In this document: positions 58,598 through 64,000 of the stretch, piece after piece
How positions within the stretch are numbered: the stretch's first letter is position 1
Layout of the letters: each line of letters starts with the position of its first letter
NCBI GenBank assembly: GCA_964423505.1
Contig: CAYREX010000003.1
Coordinates: 241,447 to 305,446, forward strand
Length of the DNA stretch: 64,000 nucleotides
Source of the DNA: CAYREX01 sp964423505
GTDB taxonomy: Bacteria; Fermentibacterota; Fermentibacteria; Fermentibacterales; JCC-6
Direction of reading: 5' to 3'
Notes under the pieces: model-generated
Database searches by the model: none
The model's input: only the letters and a program-made list of their open reading frames with translations
Told to the model about the DNA's origin: nothing
Made by a program: the position numbers and the translations under genes

Positions 58598-60374
58598 CCT
58601 GTCCTCCCTCGCAGGTTCCGTAGTTCTGGCATATCTCGTCGAGGATGATTGGCGGGTACCTGTCCCTGACGTACTCGAAGACCAGGTTCCTCACGTCCTC
58701 GGCGGTCTCCGACGCCAGCGCCCTCCTGCAGAGCTCGACCGCCTCGTCCCGCCTCACGACGCTTATCATCTTCTTCACGTCCGGGATCAGGGTGACCGGC
58801 ACGCTGAGCTCGTCCAGCCCGAAACCGACCAGGAGAGGGATGGAGAGCGGCTCGCTGGCCATCTGTCCGCACGTCCCCACCCACTTCCCCGCCGCCCTGC
58901 ATGCCCCCGCAACCCGGTCTATCTGCCTGAGGACGGACGGGTGCAGCGGCTCGAACAGGTGCGATACGTAGGGATTCCCCCGGTCCACGGCGAGGGTGTA
59001 CTGCGTCAGGTCGTTGGTCCCGATGGATACGAAGTCGACGTATGGCAGCAGCATGTCGATGATGGAGGCCGCCGCGGGGGTCTCGACCATTATCCCAAGC
59101 GGCGGCATCCCGCCGATCTCCTCCCCCTCCTCGAGCAGGTCACGGCGGAGGCTCTCCAGGTGCTCCCTCATCGCCGTCACCTCGTCCACGGATATGATCA
59201 TGGGTAGCATTATCCGCACGTCGCCGTGAGGAGCCGCCCTGAGCATTGCCCTGAACTGCGGGTCGAAGACCTCCGGCCGCTCGAAGTAGATGCGTATGGC
59301 CCTCCAGCCGAGGAAGGGGTTACGCTCTCCCGTCCCGGTGAGGTCCATGAACTTGTCGCCGCCTATGTCCAGGGTCCTTATTATCACCGGGGCGGGCGAG
59401 ACCGCTTCCAGCACGTGCCGGTAGGCCATGTAGTGGACGCTCTCCTGGTCCTGTTCCTCCGGTGCGAGCAGCATGAGGAACTCCGTGCGGAAGAGGCCTA
59501 TCCCCTCCCCGCCCAGCTTCCTGACGTTGCCGGCCTCCTGGTAGAACTCGATGTTGGCCCCCAGCTCCAGGGTGACGCCGTCGGCTGTCATGGCCGGCTT
59601 CTCGGCGTCCAGGGCTATCTCGGCCTCGGCGCTGTTGTAGGTCTTCTTCAGCTCGCGGTAGTAGCGGAGCTCGTCCGGGTCCGGGTCCAGGATGACGTCG
59701 CCGTGTATGCCGTCGACTATCACCGTGCTCCCCGGCCTGACGTTCTCGGCCACGTTCCGCAGCGCCACCACCGAGGGTATGCCCAGGCTCCGCGCGAGAA
59801 TGGCGGTATGGGAGGTGGTGCCGCCCAGGTCGGTGGCTATGCCGGCCAGCTGCCTGCGGGAGAGCCCGGCGGTCTGGGAGGGGTCCAGGTCCCTGGCCAC
59901 GAGGACCACCGGCTCCGTCACGCTCGAGAGCACCTCCTTCTCGGTGCCCATCAGGTTCGCCATGACCCTCCTGCCGACGTCGCGGATGTCAACCTCCCTG
60001 CTGCGCAGGTAGGGGTCCGGTATGGAGCGGAAGCGCTCGAGGACGTCGTAGAGGACCTTGCTGACGGCGTACTCCGCGTTGACCAGCTCCTCGCGTATGC
60101 GGCGCTCGACGTCCGATATGATGGCCGGGTCGTTGAGGAGCAGTATGTGCACCTCTATGAGCTGCCTGCCCTCTATCACGTCGCCTAGGCGCTCGGATAT
60201 GGCCTGCAGCTCCGACCTGGTATCCTCGAGGGCGCTGTGGAAGCGCCCTATCTCGAGCTCCACCTCGTCGTCGGAGGAGAGGTGGCGCTCGCTGACCCTT
60301 ATCTCCTCGACGTTGAGCAGGAAGGCCCTGGCTATGGCCACCCCCGGCGACGCGGCGCTCCCCCTGAGCCTCAT
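58569..60374 (-). CDS. ptsI: PTS enzyme I
   Basis: 601 residues: phospho-His189 in GGTTSHTAILARS, FLMLLAPEEQ region, IGTNDLTQYTLAVDR and GTCGQMAS with the conserved Cys. It passes phosphate from PEP to HPr. No EII permease is in the window, so the chain HprK-HPr-EI may be regulatory. ATG 60374 overlaps the HPr stop (ATGA). Confidence 0.97.
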   Translation of the reverse strand: MRLRGSAASPGVAIARAFLLNVEEIRVSERHLSSDDEVELEIGRFHSALEDTRSELQAISERLGDVIEGRQLIEVHILLLNDPAIISDVERRIREELVNAEYAVSKVLYDVLERFRSIPDPYLRSREVDIRDVGRRVMANLMGTEKEVLSSVTEPVVLVARDLDPSQTAGLSRRQLAGIATDLGGTTSHTAILARSLGIPSVVALRNVAENVRPGSTVIVDGIHGDVILDPDPDELRYYRELKKTYNSAEAEIALDAEKPAMTADGVTLELGANIEFYQEAGNVRKLGGEGIGLFRTEFLMLLAPEEQDQESVHYMAYRHVLEAVSPAPVIIRTLDIGGDKFMDLTGTGERNPFLGWRAIRIYFERPEVFDPQFRAMLRAAPHGDVRIMLPMIISVDEVTAMREHLESLRRDLLEEGEEIGGMPPLGIMVETPAAASIIDMLLPYVDFVSIGTNDLTQYTLAVDRGNPYVSHLFEPLHPSVLRQIDRVAGACRAAGKWVGTCGQMASEPLSIPLLVGFGLDELSVPVTLIPDVKKMISVVRRDEAVELCRRALASETAEDVRNLVFEYVRDRYPPIILDEICQNYGTCEGGQDARDNPGGG

Positions 60375-60637
60375 TCCTCCCCGAACCCGGTTCGTATCAG
60401 CTCGACGAGAGCGGCGGCGGCCTCCTCCTCGTCCGGCCCGTCGGCCTCCACGGTTATCACGCTGCCCATGCAGGCGGCCAGGGTCATGACGCCCATTATG
60501 CTCTTGGCGTTCACCCGGTCCCCGTCAACCTCCAGCCTGATGCTGCACTCGTACTCGGAGGCCTTCTGGACTATCTGGGCGGCCGGCCTGGCATGTATGC
60601 CCAGCCTGTTCACCACCTCGGCGCTCTCACGTGTCAA
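60371..60637 (-). CDS. ptsH: HPr phosphocarrier
   Basis: 88 residues with His15 (GIHARPAA) and regulatory Ser46 (NAKSIMGVM). HprK phosphorylates Ser46. Overlaps hprK by 11 nt. Confidence 0.97.
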   Translation of the reverse strand: MTRESAEVVNRLGIHARPAAQIVQKASEYECSIRLEVDGDRVNAKSIMGVMTLAACMGSVITVEADGPDEEEAAAALVELIRTGFGEE

Positions 60638-61634
60638 GTGGCCCGCTCTCCCTTCCTCTGCCGGAGGCGGTCGCCTCGGCCTTGCTCGCTATCCTCTCGA
60701 TCAGCTCCCGCTCCATCTCCTCCGGTACGTTCCTGCCGCTGGCCAGCAGCATGTGGCTCATAACGGCTATCTCCAGGAGCAGCGTCAGGTTCCTCCCCGG
60801 GAGCACCGGGATGATCGTCTGGGGTATGGAGACGTCCAGAACCGTGCTTTGCATCCTGCTCAGGCCGGTACGGTCGTAGGTCTGGTTGGACCTGTCCCAC
60901 TCGGCCAGCCTGACCTCCATCTGTATCTGCTGCCTCTCCTTGAACGCCCTTATGCCGTAGAAGCTGGAGACGTCCACCAGGCCAAGCCCCCGCACCTCCA
61001 TCAGCCGCCCCATCATGCTGTCGCCGGTCCCGTACAGCTTTCCCCTCAGCCTGCTCACGTAGACCCTGTCGTCGGCGACCAGCCTGTGCCCCCTCTCCAG
61101 GAGCCCAAGCACCGTCTCGCTCTTGCCTATCGCGCTCCTGCCCGTCACCAGGGTGCCGACGCCGTAGACCTCCACAAGGCTGCCGTAGACGTCCGTCCTG
61201 GGGGCGAAGACCCGCTCGAGGTAGTCGCTCAGGTCGTGCATCAGGGGCGTGGTGTCCCTTCCGGAGGAGAAGAGCGCGCTCGGCTTGGCCAGGGAGGCCT
61301 CCACGAGCTCCTCCGGCGGCTCCAGGCCCTTCGTGACCACCGAGCAGTAGACCGGCATCCCGAAGAGCCGCTCCACCGCCCTCCTCCGTTCCTCTCCTCC
61401 CAGAGAGTCGAGGTAGGTTATCTCGGTCTCGCCGAAGACCTGGATGCGGTCGTGGAGGAAGTTCCTGGTGTAGCCGGTGAGGGCCATGCCCGGACGGTTG
61501 AGGTCCTGCGACCTCACCGGATGGCCGAAACCGGCGCCGTCGTTCAGGGGCCTGAGGTCGAGGAGGTCGCCCAGCTCCCGATAGAGAAGGCCTACGGAGA
61601 GCTCATCCGGCCCGGGTACCCTGCCGGCGATCAC
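60627..61634 (-). CDS. hprK: HPr kinase/phosphorylase
   Basis: 335 residues: P-loop GRSAIGKSE (165-173), HRLVADDRV, EVRGLGLVDV and GRNLTLLLEIA. It phosphorylates HPr Ser46 in response to metabolite levels. GTG 61634 overlaps the hpf stop (GTGA). Confidence 0.96.
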   Translation of the reverse strand: MIAGRVPGPDELSVGLLYRELGDLLDLRPLNDGAGFGHPVRSQDLNRPGMALTGYTRNFLHDRIQVFGETEITYLDSLGGEERRRAVERLFGMPVYCSVVTKGLEPPEELVEASLAKPSALFSSGRDTTPLMHDLSDYLERVFAPRTDVYGSLVEVYGVGTLVTGRSAIGKSETVLGLLERGHRLVADDRVYVSRLRGKLYGTGDSMMGRLMEVRGLGLVDVSSFYGIRAFKERQQIQMEVRLAEWDRSNQTYDRTGLSRMQSTVLDVSIPQTIIPVLPGRNLTLLLEIAVMSHMLLASGRNVPEEMERELIERIASKAEATASGRGRESGPLDT

Positions 61635-62182
61635 CCGTTCCTGACCAGCTCTACAACCTGGGGGTTCCCGTCCTCCGTCGCGTAGACGGCGCTGGGCAGC
61701 TCGGTCTCGTTGTTGTAGAAGACCAGGTGGTCCTCATCACCCAGCTCGAACTGCATTATGGCGTCCTGCGTGCTCAGCCGGGGCAGCTCCACGTCGTCGC
61801 TCAGGATGATGTCGGAGGAGAGGCCCGACTGCTCGAGCGGGACGTATATGCTCACCGACGGGGGGGCCTGCCCGTTCTTCCTGATGCTCCTGTGGGGATG
61901 GCCGTGGATGCGGTCCTTGAACTTCCGAAGCTGCCTCTCTATGGAGCTCACCGCGTGGTCGTAGGCGGCGTACATGTCGTGGGACTTGGCCCTGGCATCG
62001 AGCCTGAGGTTGTCCCCTCTCAGCTGTATGTGGACCTGGTTCGTGCCGGACGAGAAGTCCAGTATGACGTGCACGTCGTCGATGCCGTCGTAGAACCTCC
62101 CCACCGGCTCCAGCTTGCTCTCCACGTGATCCCGGAGGGCGTCGGTGAGATCGAAGTGCCTCGCGTTGACCTCGATGTTCAT
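61631..62182 (-). CDS. hpf: long-form ribosome hibernation promoting factor
   Basis: 183 residues: an N-terminal S30AE domain (~1-100, ending HPHRSIRKNG) and a C-terminal dimerisation domain (~130-183, IILSDDVELPRLSTQDAIMQF, MQFELGDEDHLVFYN). Long-form HPF forms 100S ribosomes in stationary phase. ATG 62182 lies 5 nt after GGGAG. It heads the long minus-strand run, so ribosome hibernation may be co-regulated with HprK/HPr/EI. Confidence 0.95.
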   Translation of the reverse strand: MNIEVNARHFDLTDALRDHVESKLEPVGRFYDGIDDVHVILDFSSGTNQVHIQLRGDNLRLDARAKSHDMYAAYDHAVSSIERQLRKFKDRIHGHPHRSIRKNGQAPPSVSIYVPLEQSGLSSDIILSDDVELPRLSTQDAIMQFELGDEDHLVFYNNETELPSAVYATEDGNPQVVELVRNG

Positions 62183-62199
62183 GAAGTCTCCCTTCCGCT

Positions 62200-62217
62200 C
62201 GTGAGACCGTGCTCACG
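62200..62217. repeat. inverted repeat in the hpf leader
   Basis: CGTGAG, 6 nt, CTCACG: a perfect 6-bp stem just before the hpf Shine-Dalgarno, in its untranslated leader. Confidence 0.45.
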
Positions 62218-62220
62218 CGT

Positions 62221-62238
62221 TGCGTGGAGCGGCACGCA
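62221..62238. repeat. second inverted repeat in the hpf leader
   Basis: TGCGTG, 6 nt, CACGCA: a perfect 6-bp stem with the same loop size, only 3 nt from the previous one. The tandem pair could be a leader regulatory structure for the operon. Confidence 0.45.
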
Positions 62239-62311
62239 GAAATGCTGCCTTGCGGGTGCCTGTTGGGCGGGCGCAAGACAGCTTCGTTAAGGGCCGCTTT
62301 TCCACTTCGGG

Positions 62312-62341
62312 ACAATACCCCCGATGGTACCGCACGGTCAA
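62312..62341 (-). promoter_or_regulatory. candidate promoter of the hpf-hprK-HPr-ptsI run
   Basis: On the minus strand TTGACC (62336-62341, 5 of 6), 18 nt, TATTGT (62312-62317, 4 of 6). The leader would be about 120 nt and contains both inverted repeats. Confidence 0.5.
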
Positions 62342-62386
62342 CTCCGACTACCCTACTCCGCGAGGGCCCGGAGGGTTCCCGTTTCG

Positions 62387-62416
62387 TTGACAACGCTTTT
62401 ACGGCCCGGTTATGAT
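62387..62416 (+). promoter_or_regulatory. strong promoter of asnA
   Basis: TTGACA (62387-62392, perfect), 18 nt, TATGAT (62411-62416, 5 of 6). It is the best promoter in the window. The leader is about 67 nt and begins with the hairpin at 62422. Confidence 0.7.
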
Positions 62417-62421
62417 TTCTC

Positions 62422-62435
62422 GCCTGCTTGCAGGC
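62422..62435 (+). promoter_or_regulatory. hairpin at the asnA transcript 5' end
   Basis: GCCTG, 4 nt, CAGGC, at the predicted transcription start. A 5' hairpin of this kind often stabilises mRNA. It is followed by a T-rich tract. Confidence 0.4.
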
Positions 62436-62489
62436 TCGTGTTTCCCCGTTTTTCCCATGCTCCCCGATATCGGAAGGTCGAGGTGAGAG

Positions 62490-63629
62490 ATGGCCGAGCA
62501 CAGGGACAAGAAGGCGGATCTCGCTGGTCCGGGTGTCAGCACCTACGAGGAGGTCGAGAAGGTCCTTCCGGACGACTACGTCCCCATCCTGACTCCCAAG
62601 GAGACCCAGATCGCGCTTGCCGAGGTCAAGCGGACGATCGAGGAAGGCCTATGCAGGGAGCTGAACCTCATCCGCGTGGAGTGTCCGCTCATCATGGACC
62701 GGGACAGCGGCATGAACGACTACCTCGACCGTGACGGCTCCAGGACTCCCATCGACTTCCAGTGCGGCCTCGGCCTCGACAGGAAGATAGACGCCCAGAT
62801 AGTCCAGGCCGCGACCAAGTGGAAGAGGTTCGCCCTCAAGCAGTTCGGAATCGACCTCGAGGAGGGTCTCTACACCGACATGCGCGCCGTCAGGAAGGAC
62901 TACTTCCTCGACCACGACCACAGCAGCTACGTCGACCAGTGGGACTGGGAGAAGGTCATAGACCCGAAGGACCGGACCCTCGACTACCTCAAGATGGTCG
63001 TCAAGAAGCTCTGGAAGGTCATCAAGGAGGCCGAGGCCAGGGCCCACGAGCTCTACCCGAAGCTAAAAGGCGGCAAGTACAACGACCTCCCCGACGAGCT
63101 CACCTTCCTCCACGCCGAGGAGATCCTGGACATGTACCCGAACCTCCCCCGCAAGCAGAGGGAGACCAGGATCCTCCAGGACGTCTCCGAGGCGGTCTTC
63201 ATCATCGGCATCGGCCACACGCTCGAGGACGGCTACCCCCACGAGATGCGCGCCGCCGACTACGACGACTGGTGCACGCCGACCATCGTCAAGGATGGCA
63301 AGCAGATGCACGGCCTCAACGGCGACATCCTCGTCTGGCACCCGGTCACCAAGAGGCGCCACGAGCTGACCTCCATGGGCGTCCGCGTCACCAAGGAGAC
63401 CCTGGTACAGCAGCTCGAGGAGACCGGGCAGATGCACTTCCTGGACATGCCCTACCACACGATGATCATGAACGACGAGATACCGCAGAGCATCGGCGGC
63501 GGCATCGGTCAGTCCAGGATCTACGCCAGGCTCCTGAAGAAGGTCCACCTGGGCGAGTGCAGCGTCACCGTCTGGCCGAAGGAGCTCAAGGAGATCTGCG
63601 CTCCCAGGAACATCCACGTCCTGGAGTAG
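62490..63629 (+). CDS. asnA: aspartate--ammonia ligase (asparagine synthetase A)
   Basis: AsnA makes asparagine from aspartate and ammonia on a class II aaRS-like fold. 379 residues, longer than the ~330 of E. coli AsnA; the extra residues include an N-terminal extension and internal insertions. YVPILTPKETQIALAEVK, IRVECPLIMDRDSGMNDYL, SSYVDQWDWEKV and GGGIGQSRI are typical. ATG 62490 follows GAGGTGAG, and a strong promoter and a terminator show a one-gene transcript. Confidence 0.93.
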   Translation: MAEHRDKKADLAGPGVSTYEEVEKVLPDDYVPILTPKETQIALAEVKRTIEEGLCRELNLIRVECPLIMDRDSGMNDYLDRDGSRTPIDFQCGLGLDRKIDAQIVQAATKWKRFALKQFGIDLEEGLYTDMRAVRKDYFLDHDHSSYVDQWDWEKVIDPKDRTLDYLKMVVKKLWKVIKEAEARAHELYPKLKGGKYNDLPDELTFLHAEEILDMYPNLPRKQRETRILQDVSEAVFIIGIGHTLEDGYPHEMRAADYDDWCTPTIVKDGKQMHGLNGDILVWHPVTKRRHELTSMGVRVTKETLVQQLEETGQMHFLDMPYHTMIMNDEIPQSIGGGIGQSRIYARLLKKVHLGECSVTVWPKELKEICAPRNIHVLE

Positions 63630-63653
63630 TCTCCTCTCGATCCCCGGCACGAA

Positions 63654-63686
63654 AGGGCGCCATCCGCAACCGGCGGGTGGCGCCCT
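63654..63686 (+). terminator. asnA terminator hairpin
   Basis: AGGGCGCCATCCGC, 5-nt loop, GCGGGTGGCGCCCT: a 14-bp stem with one G-U pair, 24 nt after the stop. The tail is C-rich with few U residues, so it is not a classical U-tail terminator. Confidence 0.7.
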
Positions 63687-63788
63687 CCCCTCCATGCAAC
63701 TCCGGGGTCGGAGCACAGAGTTGAATCCGTTACGTCAGTAACTGGCAGAACCTGCAGTGCGTCTCATCAGTAGCATGTTTCCACGAAG

Positions 63789-63812
63789 TTCAAATCCTGC
63801 CCCCCGCTACCA
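63789..63812 (+). other. orphan tRNA-3'-end-like sequence
   Basis: TTCAAATCCTGC followed by CCCCCGCTACCA looks like a T-loop, T-stem 3' strand, acceptor 3' strand and CCA. The 17 nt after the loop are one too many for a normal tRNA. The 5' acceptor partner (AGCGGGGG or GCGGGGG) and a pairing T-stem 5' strand are absent within 150 nt upstream. It is followed 6 nt later by a strong terminator. It could be an attachment-site or pseudo-tRNA relic, or the 3' end of an unrecognised RNA. The rest of 63687-63788 holds only small hairpins such as GTTAC/GTAAC. Confidence 0.45.
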
Positions 63813-63818
63813 ACAGCA

Positions 63819-63844
63819 CCCCCGGTGGCAATCGCCGCCGGGGG
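63819..63844 (+). terminator. strong terminator hairpin
   Basis: CCCCCGGTGGC, AATC tetraloop, GCCGCCGGGGG: an 11-bp stem with one G-U pair, followed by GCCTTTAC. It implies transcription across the tRNA-like sequence. Nothing else is visible in 63845-63939. Confidence 0.65.
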
Positions 63845-63939
63845 GCCTTTACTCTACTGATGGCCATGAGCGTTTCAGGACAGGGACGGACCGGCGGAAG
63901 CCATTCGGCCTCGAGACTGACCTCTGCACGATTCGAGGA

Positions 63940-64000
63940 TCAGTCCCAGATGTCGTAGCCGTAGACGTCCACCGTCCCGAAGGCGGTCCCGCAGACGTAC
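63940..64000 (-). CDS. C-terminal end of a minus-strand gene (partial)
   Basis: A stop at 63940-63942 ends an open frame that runs off the right edge. The 19 visible residues end in VDVYGYDIWD, Tyr/Asp/Gly-rich as at the end of secreted beta-rich proteins. Function cannot be told. Confidence 0.5.
   Translation of the reverse strand, partial: YVCGTAFGTVDVYGYDIWD

Noticed and set aside
63687..63812. tRNA-Sec or tmRNA gene
   Set aside because: The 3' end has suitable length for tRNA-Sec, but no 8-bp acceptor partner, no UCA anticodon loop, and no tmRNA tag-coding region are present; only about 180 nt are available after asnA.
1..64000. CRISPR arrays, insertion sequences, prophage or toxin-antitoxin genes
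   Set aside because: No direct-repeat arrays, transposase motifs or phage structural genes were seen. The only recombinase is a housekeeping-type Xer in a conserved cluster.

Overview
The window is about 64 kb of very GC-rich, gene-dense bacterial DNA. It encodes a Gram-negative envelope: lipid A and Kdo enzymes (LpxK, LpxB, a Kdo transferase), GmhB and a heptosyltransferase-like protein, a PorV/PorQ-type barrel, lipoproteins, and meso-DAP synthesis (DapF). DUF2723 and DUF3857-type proteins, two MglA-like GTPases, and HPr/HprK/enzyme I with no visible PTS permease fit a member of the FCB superphylum. A candidate phylum such as Fermentibacterota is possible, but that placement is inferred from gene content and no 16S gene is present. 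There are no insertion sequences, CRISPR arrays or prophage genes, so this looks like core chromosome.

Layout. 1-11.8 kb (minus strand): mutL (partial), tRNA-Leu, cupin, uvrC, murJ, a membrane glycosyltransferase-like protein, two transglutaminase-like secreted proteins, surE and a PorV-like barrel. 11.9-16 kb: lipM-lipA, a LigT-like protein, dus and a TPR lipoprotein. 16-26.3 kb (minus): a methyltransferase, a Cys-rich secreted protein, NlpC/P60, nadB, then lipid A/wall genes lpxK, an acyltransferase-Kdo transferase fusion, lpxB, a Gfo/Idh oxidoreductase, threonine aldolase and ddl. 26.4-32.7 kb: an epimerase, gmhB, a single-domain response regulator, an M42 peptidase, an unknown membrane-anchored protein, a short ComEC and a SpoU methylase. 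32.7-62.2 kb: an almost unbroken minus-strand run of about 28 protein genes and one tRNA. It reads hpf-hprK-HPr-ptsI, sugar nucleotidyltransferase, two glycosyltransferases, Gx transporter, DUF4321, tatA, MglA GTPase, Zn-ribbon membrane protein, topA-xer-DUF2723-hslV-hslU, a second MglA GTPase, a membrane glycosyltransferase-like protein, dapF, tRNA-Gly, pgsA-like, heptosyltransferases, polA and a sulfatase-fold protein. 62.5-63.6 kb: asnA under a strong promoter. 63.6-64 kb: a terminator, an orphan tRNA-3'-end-like sequence with its own terminator, and the tail of a minus-strand gene.

The genes are packed extremely tightly. I count 20 junctions where a stop TGA overlaps the next start by four bases (NTGA), with all four bases seen at N. 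Two of these junctions (dapF, xer) use CTG as the start, and two further genes (a response regulator and mutL) also appear to start with CTG behind a well-placed Shine-Dalgarno. Several promoters lie so close to the start codon that the mRNAs should be leaderless. Functionally, the window links envelope building (lipid A, Kdo, heptose, MurJ, DapF, Ddl, membrane glycosyltransferases), genome maintenance (UvrC, MutL, PolA, TopA, Xer) and stress or carbon sensing (HPF, HprK/HPr/EI, HslUV).
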